64,000 bases of DNA, taken from contig OY764335.1 in the NCBI GenBank assembly GCA_963668445.1, positions 1,054,001 through 1,118,000 on the forward strand. The letters run 5' to 3'. Below the pieces are notes generated by a model. The model did not search any database. It worked only from the letters and a program-made list of their open reading frames with translations, and was not told the origin of the DNA. A program made the translations under genes and the position numbers. Positions 1 to 8,509 of this stretch are shown here, one piece after another (position 1 is the first letter of the stretch; each line of letters begins with the position of its first letter). This DNA comes from Poriferisulfidus sp963668445. Lineage in GTDB: Bacteria; Pseudomonadota; Gammaproteobacteria; Poriferisulfidales; Poriferisulfidaceae.

Positions 1-1
1 C

Positions 2-634
2 GCCCACCTGAAAGCCCTCCATGCCGCCTATCCGGTCACGCGCGAAGTGCTGGGAGAACGCTATTGGCAGCAATTGCTCGTACAGGAAATTCCGGCTTTC
101 GGCTCCGCCTCGGCGGATCTGCATGAGTATGGCGGCTTCATGCCGGAATTGCTGGCCCGTGCCCAGCAATCCCGCCCGGAACTAGCGGACTTCAACTATT
201 TGCATGAACTCGCGCAACTCGAATGGGCCCTGCACGAAACGCTGTCCATGCCCGCCGAGCCGGAGTTCGATTGGGCCGCCTTCCAGACGCTCGAACCCGA
301 ACGCCAAGCGCAGCTGCAATTCATCTTGAGCCGAGCATTGCAGGATCTGCACTTCGTCCACCCGGTCGATGCCTTGTGGCATGCCCATCGCGGGAATGCC
401 GAATCGTTTCCGCCGCAATCCCCGGTCACCTGCTGCGTGCATCGCCAAGGCGCATTCAAGGCCACCGTCGCCCGCCTGAGCGAGCGCGACTGGAATCTGC
501 TCAATGCGCTGCGCGCGCAACTGCCGTGCGACGCGCTGCCTGCGGAGAGCCGGCAGGCTCTTCTCCAGACCCTCCACGACTGGATCGGGCGCGGCTGGAT
601 CGTCGGCTTCCAGACAGAGCCGGACGGCCCTTGA
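2..634 (+). CDS. HvfC/BufC family (DUF2063) protein, 5' end outside the window
   Basis: The reading frame is open from base 2, so the gene begins upstream of the window. About 210 codons are visible. The N-terminal part has the DUF2063 pattern: a YPVTREVLGE segment, then a LHEYGGFMPELL segment and a LAQLEWALHETL helix. The C-terminal half is the more variable DNA-binding-like domain. DUF2063 proteins (BufC, HvfC) are partner proteins of the DUF692/MNIO enzymes that modify cysteines in small RiPP precursors such as bufferins, which are linked to metal stress. The usual order is bufA (precursor), bufB (DUF692), bufC, so those genes are expected just outside the window. The gene converges on tyrS, with 3 bp between the two stop codons. 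Family assignment is by recognisable pattern; the precursor is not visible here. Confidence 0.8.
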   Translation, partial: AHLKALHAAYPVTREVLGERYWQQLLVQEIPAFGSASADLHEYGGFMPELLARAQQSRPELADFNYLHELAQLEWALHETLSMPAEPEFDWAAFQTLEPERQAQLQFILSRALQDLHFVHPVDALWHAHRGNAESFPPQSPVTCCVHRQGAFKATVARLSERDWNLLNALRAQLPCDALPAESRQALLQTLHDWIGRGWIVGFQTEPDGP

Positions 635-637
635 GCG

Positions 638-1834
638 CTACTTCGGAAGCACGCGCACCCGCGCGATGCGCCGACGGCCCACTTGCAGCACGACGGGCCG
701 GTCCATTGGCAATTCGCACTTCGGGTCGCCGACCTTCTGCTGGTCGATGCGGACCGCGCCCGCCGCGATCATGCGCCGCGCCTCCGACGTCGAAGCGCAC
801 AGCCGCGCCTGCAGCAAGGCATTCGGCAGCGGCATGACGCCCGCCGCGCGCACCGTGACCTCCTCCAGTGCGTCCGGCAGCTGGCGGTCGCGAAAGCGTT
901 TCGTAAAGTCCTCCTGCGCCCGCACGGCGGCCGCGTCGCCATGGAACCGGGCCACCAGCTCGCTCGCCAGTTCCAGCTTCGCATCCCGCGGGTTGCCACC
1001 CTCCTCCTCGGTGCGCTGCCGCAAGGCGGCAAGCTCCTGCTCGTCGCGCAGGCTCAGCAGGTCGAAATACCGCCACATCATCGGATCCGACAGCGACATC
1101 AGCTTGCCGAACACCTGCTCCGGCGCTTCATGGATGCCAATGGCATTGTCATAGGATTTGGACATCTTGCGCACTCCGTCCGTGCCCTCCAGCAGGGGCA
1201 TCGTCATCACGATCTGAGGCGGCTGACCGCGCCGCTTCTGCAATTCGCGTCCGACCAGCAGGTTGAAAGTCTGATCCGTGCCGCCCAATTCCACATCCGC
1301 CTCCAGCATGACCGAATCGTAGCCCTGAATGAGCGGATACAGGAATTCATGCACGGCAATCGGCCGGCCGGCCGCATAGCGCTTCGCGAAATCGTCGCGC
1401 TCCAGCATGCGGGCGACCGTATGCTCCGATGCCAAGCGCACCAGATCGTCCAGCGTCATTCGATCCATCCATTCGGAATTGAAGCGCACCTCCGTGCGTT
1501 CCCGGTCCAAGATTTTGAAAGCCTGCTCCAGGTACGTCTCCTGGTTAGCTCGCAGCTCCTGCGCGGTCAGCATCGGGCGCGTGGCCTTGCGGTTGGAAGG
1601 GTCGCCGATGCGCCCGGTGAAATCGCCGATCAGGAATACCACTTGATGGCCCAGTTCTTGGAACTGGCGCATCTTGTGCATCAACACCGTATGGCCCAGA
1701 TGCAGGTCCGGAGCCGTCGGGTCGAAACCGGCCTTCACGCGCAGCGGCCGGCCCTCCTGCAGGCGCTTGTCCAAATCCTCTTCGTGGAGCACCTGCTCCG
1801 CACCCCTGAGCAGCGTGGCGAGAACGGCGTTCAT
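638..1834 (-). CDS. tyrS: Tyrosyl-tRNA synthetase
   Basis: This is the cytosolic class I synthetase that charges tRNA-Tyr. From the chosen ATG the protein is 398 residues, normal for the longer bacterial TyrRS subtype. The HIGH-type motif reads HLGHT (about 45-49) and the KMSKS loop is exact at about 223-227. A C-terminal S4-like RNA-binding domain follows, with an ARLCASTSEARRMI stretch. The frame stays open upstream, but the start MNAVLATLLRG matches where the family begins, and the upstream extension has no homology-like character. It is divergent from the M23 peptidase gene across about 220 bp. No T-box or other leader element was seen. Confidence 0.97.
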   Translation of the reverse strand: MNAVLATLLRGAEQVLHEEDLDKRLQEGRPLRVKAGFDPTAPDLHLGHTVLMHKMRQFQELGHQVVFLIGDFTGRIGDPSNRKATRPMLTAQELRANQETYLEQAFKILDRERTEVRFNSEWMDRMTLDDLVRLASEHTVARMLERDDFAKRYAAGRPIAVHEFLYPLIQGYDSVMLEADVELGGTDQTFNLLVGRELQKRRGQPPQIVMTMPLLEGTDGVRKMSKSYDNAIGIHEAPEQVFGKLMSLSDPMMWRYFDLLSLRDEQELAALRQRTEEEGGNPRDAKLELASELVARFHGDAAAVRAQEDFTKRFRDRQLPDALEEVTVRAAGVMPLPNALLQARLCASTSEARRMIAAGAVRIDQQKVGDPKCELPMDRPVVLQVGRRRIARVRVLPK

Positions 1835-1992
1835 GGATGCGGGACAGCCTCGTTTCAAGCGGAACAAAAAGATAATATACCTGTTGTGCAGAAAAAGGGC
1901 AGACATTCCAGCCTGCGTTGTCAAACCAAAGCCCGCCGGAAGACCTCGCCTTTCGGAATGCCGGTGCGATCGTGCCCGTGCGAAAATCGGCA

Positions 1993-1998
1993 TATAAT
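1993..1998 (+). promoter_or_regulatory. Candidate -10 box for the M23 peptidase gene
   Basis: A perfect TATAAT lies about 60 bp before the first possible start of the M23 gene, in the tyrS/M23 divergent intergenic stretch. No good -35 hexamer is present 16-18 bp upstream, so this is only a suggestion. Confidence 0.35.
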
Positions 1999-2057
1999 GC
2001 ACTGGCGCTGGCGAAGTTCCTGCCGGGTCGGCACCGTGCCGGACGCGACTTCGCAAG

Positions 2058-3389
2058 ATGCGCCGCGAACTGGCCAGCCTCCCTATCCGCATTACGATGC
2101 CCGCATTCCTCCGCAGCCGGCGATGGCGACTCTTTTTGGCCGTGGCGCTGCTGGCAGCCATTCTGGCGAATCCGCTGCAATTGACCGCAGAGCGCACCGC
2201 TCTGCAAACGGCCCTCATAGATGCGCCCCCGCCGCATACGCCGCCCGCACCTGCGGCGCAGCCGCGTCCGAAGCATCCCGCCCCGCCTGCATGGGATATC
2301 GAAATCACCGTCCGCGACGGCGACACCTTGTCGTCCATTCTCCAGCGCCTGAACATAGGCGTATCGCTGCCGGCCCTGCTGCGCCACGATGCCACGCCTT
2401 CTCTGCACCAGCTTCACCCGAAGCAAATCCTGCGCCTCCGTCAGGATGCCCAGGGCCTGAGCCATCTCGCGCATCAGACGGATCCTGTCACCGAAATCCA
2501 TTACCGGCGCGCACCAGACGGCACTTATACGGCCGAGCGCGTGAAACTTCCGGTCGAACTGCGCCGCCGAACCGTGCAGCATACCATTGAGCGGAACCTC
2601 TTTCGGGCCGGACTGGCTGCAGGATTAAGCTCCGCCAAAATTCTGGAACTTGCCAACATCTTCCATTGGGATATCGACTTCGCGCTTGGCATCCGCAAGG
2701 GCGACCTCTTCAAACTGGTCTGGAACGAACGCTGGGCCCACGGCCGCCATATCCTGGACGGCCCCATTCTGGTGGCGGAATTCGTCAACCGCGGCCGGAC
2801 CTACCGGGCGCTACGCTATGTGAACCCGGACGGGCAAGCGCGCTATCACGCGCCCGACGGCCAGCCGATGCGCAAACTGTTCCTACGCACGCCGACAGAC
2901 TTCACCCGCATCAGTTCGTACTTCAATCCGCACCGCTTGCATCCGATTCTGAAGGTCGTCCGTCCTCATCGGGGCATCGACTATGCCGCCCCGACCGGCA
3001 CCGCCGTCTACGCCGCCGGCGATGGCACCATCACATACCGCGGCTGGCTCGGAAATTACGGCCGCGTCATCTTCATCCAGCACGGCTCCCGCTACACCAC
3101 CGTCTATGCCCACCTCTCGAAGTACGCACCCGGACTGCGTTCCGGAAGCCGGGTCACCCAAGGGCAGCGCATCGGCCGCGTCGGCCAAACCGGCATGGCG
3201 ACCGGCCCGCACCTGCATTACGAGTTCCGCGTCGACGGCGTGCATCGCAATCCGATGACGGTCTCGCTGCCGCCCTCGACCCCGCTGCCGCGCGCCGAGC
3301 AAGCAGAGTTCCGGCGCCAAGCCCGGCCCCTGCTCGATGCCTTAAGCCTGCCTGCCGACCCCCCTGCAGCAACGGCCGCAGCCCCATGA
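2058..3389 (+). CDS. M23 family murein DD-endopeptidase (MepM/OapA-like)
   Basis: This is a predicted envelope enzyme that cuts peptidoglycan cross-links. The 443-residue protein has an N-terminal membrane anchor (LFLAVALLAAILA), a proline-rich periplasmic linker, a LysM/OapA-like segment (ITVRDGDTLSSILQRLN), and a C-terminal LytM/peptidase M23 domain. The zinc ligands of the family are visible as HRGIDY and HLHYE. An alternative ATG at 2097 would remove 13 residues before the anchor; neither start has a clear ribosome-binding site. Its stop overlaps the anmK start (ATGA), so a cell-wall remodelling enzyme is coupled to a cell-wall recycling enzyme. Confidence 0.92.
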   Translation: MRRELASLPIRITMPAFLRSRRWRLFLAVALLAAILANPLQLTAERTALQTALIDAPPPHTPPAPAAQPRPKHPAPPAWDIEITVRDGDTLSSILQRLNIGVSLPALLRHDATPSLHQLHPKQILRLRQDAQGLSHLAHQTDPVTEIHYRRAPDGTYTAERVKLPVELRRRTVQHTIERNLFRAGLAAGLSSAKILELANIFHWDIDFALGIRKGDLFKLVWNERWAHGRHILDGPILVAEFVNRGRTYRALRYVNPDGQARYHAPDGQPMRKLFLRTPTDFTRISSYFNPHRLHPILKVVRPHRGIDYAAPTGTAVYAAGDGTITYRGWLGNYGRVIFIQHGSRYTTVYAHLSKYAPGLRSGSRVTQGQRIGRVGQTGMATGPHLHYEFRVDGVHRNPMTVSLPPSTPLPRAEQAEFRRQARPLLDALSLPADPPAATAAAP

Positions 3390-4480
3390 CCGAACTGTAC
3401 CTCGGCGCCCTGACCGGCACTAGCATGAACTCCTTGGATGCCGCCATCTTCGATTTCCAGTCCGACCGTCCCGAACTCGTGGCCCGGCATGCCGCGCCGT
3501 TCCCGCCCACCCTGCGGGACAAACTGCACCATCTCGCCGTCAACCCGCATCCGCTACGCGAATACGCACTGACGGAGCATGCCTTCAGCCGATGCCTTGC
3601 GCAATGCATTCGCGATCTTTTGGATGCCAGTGCCCTGCCGCCGGCGCGCATCCGAGCTGCCGGCGTCCACGGCCAGACCCTACTCCATCAGACCGGCTCC
3701 GATCCATCCCTCACGCTGCAGCTGCTGGATCCCAACCTCGTCAGTTCCCAATGCGGCATTCCGGTGGTCAGCGATTTCCGCCGCCGCGATTTGGCCGAAG
3801 GAGGCGAAGGCGCGCCGCTCGCGCCGCTGGTTCACCAGCTACTGTTCGGCACCGACGCGGAACACCGCGCCATTGTCAATCTCGGCGGCATCGCCAACGT
3901 CACGCTGCTGCCGCCGGGCGGACCTGTGCGCGGCTTCGACAGCGGCCCGGGCGGCGGCTTGCTCGACGAGTGGTGCCAACTGCACCAGAGCCAAGACTTC
4001 GACCGCGACGGCCAATGGGGCCGGACCGGCACGGTGCAGGAACGCCTGCTCGAAACCATGCTGGCCGACCCGTACTTCGCCCAGCCGCCGCCCAAAAGCA
4101 CCAGCCGCGAATACTTCGACCGCTCTTGGCTCGAAAGTCTGATCGCCGAGCATCCGGCTAGCCCCGAAGACGTGCAGGCGACCCTGACGGAACTGACGGC
4201 CCGCAGCATTGCGCTGGCACTGCGGCATGCGGATCCGCCTTGCCAACGCGTGCTCCTGTGCGGCGGCGGCGCCCGCAACACGTACCTGACCGAACGCCTG
4301 GCCGCACAAGCGGAACTCCCCGTCGCGGCGACAGATGCGTACGGCATGGAGGCCGAATGGGTCGAATGCTGCCTGTTCGCGCTGCTGGCCCGCCGCCATC
4401 AGCAAGGCGAAGCCACCGACCTGACCGGCATCACTGGCAGCCGCATGGCTGCCGTGCTGGGCGCAACTTGGGCCGCTTGA
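3386..4480 (+). CDS. anmK: Anhydro-N-acetylmuramic acid kinase
   Basis: AnmK phosphorylates and opens 1,6-anhydro-MurNAc released from peptidoglycan, producing MurNAc-6-phosphate for recycling. The 364-residue length is typical. The N-terminal phosphate-binding loop reads LTGTSMNSLDAA, where the family usually has GTS-x-DG; Asn occupies the usual Asp position and the next Asp lies two residues later. Other family segments are present: a FDSGPGG motif and a C-terminal LLCGGGARN motif. The start overlaps the stop of the M23 gene. It converges on erpA with 3 bp between stops, so there is no room for a separate terminator. Confidence 0.95.
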   Translation: MTELYLGALTGTSMNSLDAAIFDFQSDRPELVARHAAPFPPTLRDKLHHLAVNPHPLREYALTEHAFSRCLAQCIRDLLDASALPPARIRAAGVHGQTLLHQTGSDPSLTLQLLDPNLVSSQCGIPVVSDFRRRDLAEGGEGAPLAPLVHQLLFGTDAEHRAIVNLGGIANVTLLPPGGPVRGFDSGPGGGLLDEWCQLHQSQDFDRDGQWGRTGTVQERLLETMLADPYFAQPPPKSTSREYFDRSWLESLIAEHPASPEDVQATLTELTARSIALALRHADPPCQRVLLCGGGARNTYLTERLAAQAELPVAATDAYGMEAEWVECCLFALLARRHQQGEATDLTGITGSRMAAVLGATWAA

Positions 4481-4483
4481 GCG

Positions 4484-4849
4484 CTACGGCGAAAACGAAG
4501 AGCCGCAGCCGCAGGTCGTGGTGGCGTTCGGATTCCGGATGACAAACTGCGCCCCTTCCAAGCCTTCCGTGTAATCGATCTCGGCGCCGACCAGATACTG
4601 GAAGCTCATCGGATCGATCAGCAGCGTCACCCCGGCATTCTCAACCTGGGTGTCGCCATCCTGCACCGTCTCATCGAACGTGAAGCCGTACTGGAAGCCG
4701 GAGCAACCGCCGCCGCTCACGAACACGCGCAACTTGAGCGCGTCATTCTTCTCTTCGTCAATCAGTTGCTTCACCTTGCCGGCCGCCGCATCGGTGAAGA
4801 TCAGCGGCGCCGCCTCGGCGGCCTCAGGAGCGGAGATTGCCTCGCTCAT
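4484..4849 (-). CDS. erpA: Iron-sulfur cluster insertion protein ErpA (A-type carrier)
   Basis: This A-type carrier passes Fe-S clusters to apo-proteins. From the chosen ATG it has 121 residues. The three conserved cysteines are present: one in SGGGCSGFQYG (about 49) and two in the C-terminal CGCGSSF (about 113 and 115). The start was chosen because an AGGAGG ribosome site lies just upstream of it; an in-frame ATG ten codons earlier lacks one. The Ala/Glu-rich N-terminal tail of about 14 residues is longer than in the E. coli protein. IscA versus ErpA identity rests on overall similarity. Confidence 0.93.
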   Translation of the reverse strand: MSEAISAPEAAEAAPLIFTDAAAGKVKQLIDEEKNDALKLRVFVSGGGCSGFQYGFTFDETVQDGDTQVENAGVTLLIDPMSFQYLVGAEIDYTEGLEGAQFVIRNPNATTTCGCGSSFSP

Positions 4850-5029
4850 CGGTGCCCTCCTATCGGGTTGCCACGCCACTCATGATACCACGTTCCGTCC
4901 GTGCAGGGCACCCGGGCGGCCGCCATCGGGCATGGGCCTGCGCCTTGCCGCCGAACTTCCCGGGGCCCGCCGGAGCCGCCGCTCCGAATGCGGATCCGGC
5001 GCCGCCGCCGGGAGGAGTTCGCCGCCGTA

Positions 5030-5058
5030 TTGAAATATTGCTCGAAAAAGATTACAAT
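5030..5058 (+). promoter_or_regulatory. Sigma-70 type promoter for the lipoprotein gene
   Basis: A -35 box TTGAAA (5030-5035) and a -10 box TACAAT (5053-5058) are separated by exactly 17 bp. They lie about 100 bp upstream of the Lpp-like gene, in a short AT-rich break within GC-rich sequence. This is one of the best promoter matches in the window and suits a highly expressed small envelope protein. Confidence 0.7.
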
Positions 5059-5158
5059 CCCCCCTCACGGTGCGCAATGCCCGGCTTGTGGCTGGCGGCG
5101 TGCGTCGTTATAAGTGCACTGAAAAACCAACAACCACAACAACTCTGGAGTTTTACTT

Positions 5159-5455
5159 ATGGACAACAAAGCAAAGGTGATGGCCTTGAGTGCCATTTTC
5201 GGCGCAACCATGCTAGCCGGATGCGGCGTACCGCAAGCGGTCAAGGACCATCTGGCCACGCTGGACGGGCAGGTCGCAGCAGCGCAATCCACCGCGGATG
5301 AAGCACTGCGCATGGCCAAGGCAGCAGACCATATCGCGTTCCAAGCCAAGGAAGCCGCCGCAACGGCGGACGAACTGGCTCGCATGGCGATCGCCTGCTG
5401 CGATGCGAACTCGCATCGGCTCAACACGATGATCCACGACATGCAGAAGAAATAA
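5159..5455 (+). CDS. Lpp/OprI-like alanine-zipper outer-membrane lipoprotein
   Basis: The 98-residue protein has a signal peptide ending in the lipobox LAGC, with the lipidated Cys at about 22. A long Ala-rich heptad helix follows, and the protein ends MQKK. The C-terminal lysine is where Lpp-type proteins are attached to peptidoglycan. The body is longer than E. coli Lpp, and an ACC pair of cysteines near the C-terminus is unusual for the family. A TCTGGAG ribosome site precedes the ATG. It has its own strong promoter and terminator, so it is monocistronic. An L,D-transpeptidase, the enzyme class that attaches Lpp, is encoded convergently right after it. Confidence 0.85.
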   Translation: MDNKAKVMALSAIFGATMLAGCGVPQAVKDHLATLDGQVAAAQSTADEALRMAKAADHIAFQAKEAAATADELARMAIACCDANSHRLNTMIHDMQKK

Positions 5456-5478
5456 TCCCTTTGCATTTTTGTGGCATC

Positions 5479-5511
5479 AAGAAAAAGAGCCTGTTTCAGG
5501 CTCTTTTTCTT
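5479..5511 (+). terminator. Rho-independent terminator after the lipoprotein gene
   Basis: A long hairpin has AAGAAAAAGAGCCT pairing with AGGCTCTTTTTCTT around a 5-nt loop (5493-5497). The A tract on one side and T tract on the other make it a bidirectional terminator, suiting the convergent L,D-transpeptidase gene as well. Confidence 0.9.
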
Positions 5512-5592
5512 GTACGGCTCGAACGCGGCATTCCAGCCGCCGACGAACCGCCCCGGCATAGGCATGCCGAGTCTTGAGATATTGACCCGAAC

Positions 5593-6612
5593 CTAACCCG
5601 AGCCGCCCGGCTTGCGCAAGCGCCAGCGCAATTCCGGCCGGTGCCCCGGCGGCGGCGCGAAATCCTCCCGCCACCCTACCGCCGTTGGCACGCCAGCTTG
5701 CCAGCGCGCCACTTCCATCACCTGATCCCAGAAAATCACGTAGTCGCCCGGCTGCAACTGCGCTTCCAAAGCCGCCACTGGCGCCATCAACTCGAACCCC
5801 TCGAACTCCGGATTCTTTTCCGCCATCGGGAACTCCTCGAGCGGCCGTGCATGCGCTTCCATGTACACGATGCCCCCCAGCAGCCCTACCTTGATCGGCA
5901 TCGACACGATCTGGACCGGCGTCCCAAGCGGCACGCGGTAGATCAATTCGGCAATGTCGGCCGGGCGCAGCCGAATGCAGCCGTGGGTCACCCGCATGCC
6001 GATGCCCTCATTGCGGTTGGTGCCATGGATGAAGTAGCCTTCCATCCCCAGCATCAGGGCATAGCGCCCCAACGGATTGTCCGGACCCGGCGGCACCACG
6101 CGCGGCAATTCCTCACCCATCGCCCGATGCTCCACCCGCACGGATTCCGGCGGATACCAGTTGGGGTGTTCCAGCCGGTCGATCACTTCCGTCGCGCCCA
6201 GCGGCGTCACCCAGTCGATCCGCCCGGCACTGACAGGATAAGTGCGCACCCGCGTCGCTCCGTCCTCTCCAGCCTCGTAGTAGTACAAGCGCAATTCGGC
6301 AAGATTGAGTACGATCCCTTGGCGCCGCGTGCCCGGTAGAATGTATTGCCTTGGAATGCGAACCTGAACGCTTTCCCCCGGCATCCAAGGATGGATGTTC
6401 GGGTTGGCCCACAGCATCTCATGAAAGCCGACCTGATGCGCATCAGCCAAATCCGGGACCGTCTCTCCGTAGCGCGTCGTGATGCTGTAGGAAGCGCCCA
6501 CGACGGAATCGCCAGACATCGGCAGTTCCAACAATTCCGCATGCGCCGGCATCAGAGCCAAGACAAGCGCCGCGCCGCCCACGCAGTTCCATCCATAATG
6601 GTCATGCAGCAT
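5593..6612 (-). CDS. L,D-transpeptidase (ErfK/YbiS family)
   Basis: This periplasmic YkuD-fold enzyme makes 3-3 cross-links or attaches Lpp to meso-diaminopimelate. The 339-residue protein has a signal peptide ending near AHA, and a LysM-like segment (about 41-85, SYSITTRYGETVPDLA). The catalytic domain carries His196 in FIHGTNR and the signature THGCIRL with His210 and Cys212. The C-terminal extension of about 90 residues is variable, as in YbiS/YcfS proteins. The substrate is likely the neighbouring alanine-zipper lipoprotein, but that is inferred from position only. It is divergent from the aminotransferase gene, with about 50 bp between starts. Confidence 0.93.
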   Translation of the reverse strand: MLHDHYGWNCVGGAALVLALMPAHAELLELPMSGDSVVGASYSITTRYGETVPDLADAHQVGFHEMLWANPNIHPWMPGESVQVRIPRQYILPGTRRQGIVLNLAELRLYYYEAGEDGATRVRTYPVSAGRIDWVTPLGATEVIDRLEHPNWYPPESVRVEHRAMGEELPRVVPPGPDNPLGRYALMLGMEGYFIHGTNRNEGIGMRVTHGCIRLRPADIAELIYRVPLGTPVQIVSMPIKVGLLGGIVYMEAHARPLEEFPMAEKNPEFEGFELMAPVAALEAQLQPGDYVIFWDQVMEVARWQAGVPTAVGWREDFAPPPGHRPELRWRLRKPGGSG

Positions 6613-6664
6613 AATCAGCCGCCCGGCAATCGCGCCCCAGCTTCAACGGGCACAAGTATATGGG

Positions 6665-7891
6665 ATGCGCCCCCATGCTTGCCGAATCCTGATTGCCCGC
6701 CGCCTTCTCCCTGCCGTGTCGTACGCCGAACTGTTTGAACTGGATCCGCAGCTGGTTCATTTGAATCATGCCGGCATCGCTCCGTGGCCGCGCTGCACCG
6801 TGCAGGCCGTCACCCGATTCGCGTATGAAAACGCCCGCTGGAGCGCACGCCACTACGCTCGCTGGCTGGAGGAGGAACAGGCCCTGCGCGAACATGCGCG
6901 CTGGCTTGTGGATGCCGAATCGAGCGACGAAATCGCCTTGCTCAAAAACACTTCCGAAGGCCTTTCCGCCGTCGCTCTGGGTCTCGACTGGAAGGCCGGC
7001 GACAATCTCGTGCTGGCCCGCGAGGAATTTCCCTCCAACCGCATCCCTTGGGAAGCGGCCGCCGCGCGCTACGACCTGCGCATCCGCTGGGTCGATGCCA
7101 CGACTGCGAACGACCCCGAAGCCGCGCTCCTCGAGCAGGTCGATGCCCGCACCCGTGTTCTGGCCACCAGTTCCGTGCACTACGCCACCGGCCTCAAGAT
7201 GGATCTGCCGCGGCTTGGCGCCGCCTTGGACAGCACGCCGACCCTGTTCTGCGTGGACGCCATCCAAAGCCTAGGGGCGCATGCCCTCAGCGTGCGCGAC
7301 AGCCGCATCGATTTCTTGGCGGCCAGCGCCCATAAATGGATGCTGGGCCCGGAAGGCATCGCTTTGTTCTGGGTGCGGCCGGAACATTACGAACGCCTGC
7401 AGCTGACGCAATACGGCTGGCATGGCATCGCACAGGCCGGACGCTACGAAGAGACGGTCTGGGACCTCGCGACGCGAGCGCAGCGCTTCGAATGCGGCAG
7501 CCCCAACACAATTGGCATGTACGCCTTGCGCGCCAGCCTCGACCTGCTGCACGGCATCGGCCTGTCCGAGATCGAGGAACGCATCGCGGACCGCATCGGC
7601 CAACTGGAACAGGCCCTGAAGATTCTGGGCTGCCGCATTCTGACGCCTGCCGCGCCAGAGCGCCGGGCCGGCATCCTCACGTTCGCTCCGCCGCACGGCG
7701 CCAGTCCCGATATCTGCAAGCAGCTGAATGCACGAAACGTCCTGTGCGCCGCACGGGGCGGCGGCATACGCTTTTCGCCACACTTCTATACGCCAGCACA
7801 CTCCCTGCAGCAGGCTCTGGAAACGCTGGAAAATATCTTGGACCAAGGAGCAAGACAAAAGACTGGTAAACTGAAGCACCCTGAAGCCTAA
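6665..7891 (+). CDS. PLP-dependent class V aminotransferase
   Basis: A cytosolic fold-type I enzyme of the cysteine desulfurase/isopenicillin epimerase-like branch. The start of the fold reads HLNHAGIAPWP. The cofactor Asp is in CVDAIQSLGA (about 198) and the PLP lysine is in ASAHKWMLGPEG (about 224). The ATG at 6665 gives 408 residues; a GTG at 6716 would start right at the conserved fold and may be the true start, and neither has a good ribosome site. Without an active-site cysteine loop that I can identify, I would not call it a cysteine desulfurase; the substrate is unknown. Confidence 0.85.
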   Translation: MRPHACRILIARRLLPAVSYAELFELDPQLVHLNHAGIAPWPRCTVQAVTRFAYENARWSARHYARWLEEEQALREHARWLVDAESSDEIALLKNTSEGLSAVALGLDWKAGDNLVLAREEFPSNRIPWEAAAARYDLRIRWVDATTANDPEAALLEQVDARTRVLATSSVHYATGLKMDLPRLGAALDSTPTLFCVDAIQSLGAHALSVRDSRIDFLAASAHKWMLGPEGIALFWVRPEHYERLQLTQYGWHGIAQAGRYEETVWDLATRAQRFECGSPNTIGMYALRASLDLLHGIGLSEIEERIADRIGQLEQALKILGCRILTPAAPERRAGILTFAPPHGASPDICKQLNARNVLCAARGGGIRFSPHFYTPAHSLQQALETLENILDQGARQKTGKLKHPEA

Positions 7892-7930
7892 ACCGCTTCC
7901 ATGCCTCCGGAATAATCCATGATCCACTCT

Positions 7931-7969
7931 TATAAATATAGTATTAATATATAATAAATATAGTTTTTT
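7931..7969 (+). promoter_or_regulatory. AT-rich promoter/leader block before the DUF6580-like gene
   Basis: About 40 bp of nearly pure A and T separates the aminotransferase from the next gene, in sharp contrast with GC-rich surroundings. It contains several -10-like words, including TATAAT at 7950-7955. It probably holds the promoter, but the -10 nearest the ATG would leave a very short leader. Confidence 0.4.
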
Positions 7970-8509
7970 ATGATTATAAACTCATTGCGGAACCCGGCGG
8001 CATGGGGAACAGTCGCCATGATCATGCTGGCTGCCGCCACGCGGTTGCTGCCGCATCCGCCCAATTTCACGGCCGTGCTGGCCGTCGCAATGTTCGCCGG
8101 CGCCCTGTACGCCCGCCCTTACAGCGCCCTCCTCGTGCCATGGCTGGCCATGGCTGCCAGCGACCTCGTGCTCGGCTGGCATGCAACACTATGGGCCGTC
8201 TATCTGGCCGTCGCCTTGAGCGTCGGCTGCGGTCGCTGGATGCTGGAACGCTTCCACACCTCCGGCCTGCTGGTCGCCGGCATATCCAGTTCCGCCCTGT
8301 TCTTCATCACGACCAACTTCGCGGTCTGGGCGCACGGCGAGTTGTACCCGCCAACCGTGGCCGGACTGCTGGCCTGCTACATCGCCGCCATCCCATTCTT
8401 CCACCATACCTTGCTATCGACGCTTCTGTATGGCGCCGGGCTGCTGACCGTCGTCCGGTACGCTTCCAACCGCAATTGCCTGGACGCGCTTTCCACGAGG
8501 CATGCCTGA
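7970..8509 (+). CDS. DUF6580-like integral membrane protein
   Basis: A 179-residue protein with about five hydrophobic segments. The N-terminal signature RLLPHPPNFTAVLAVAMFAGA followed by LLVPWLAMAASDLVLGWH resembles DUF6580-type putative transport proteins, related to small ECF-like membrane components. No energising ATPase is nearby. Its stop overlaps the start of the next gene (TGATG), so the two are probably translated together. Function is unknown. Confidence 0.7.
   Translation: MIINSLRNPAAWGTVAMIMLAAATRLLPHPPNFTAVLAVAMFAGALYARPYSALLVPWLAMAASDLVLGWHATLWAVYLAVALSVGCGRWMLERFHTSGLLVAGISSSALFFITTNFAVWAHGELYPPTVAGLLACYIAAIPFFHHTLLSTLLYGAGLLTVVRYASNRNCLDALSTRHA

Noticed and set aside
1862..1900. 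Strong minus-strand promoter for tyrS
   Set aside because: A TATATT word exists but no -35 of acceptable quality at 16-18 bp.
629..4493. Identical TTGAGCGCTA at two convergent gene ends (bufC/tyrS and anmK/erpA)
   Set aside because: Both are stop-codon junctions TGA-GCG-CTA; a 10-bp match is easily explained by chance and stop codon use.
6665..7891. Cysteine desulfurase (IscS/SufS) assignment
   Set aside because: The fold and PLP lysine are there but no catalytic cysteine loop could be identified.
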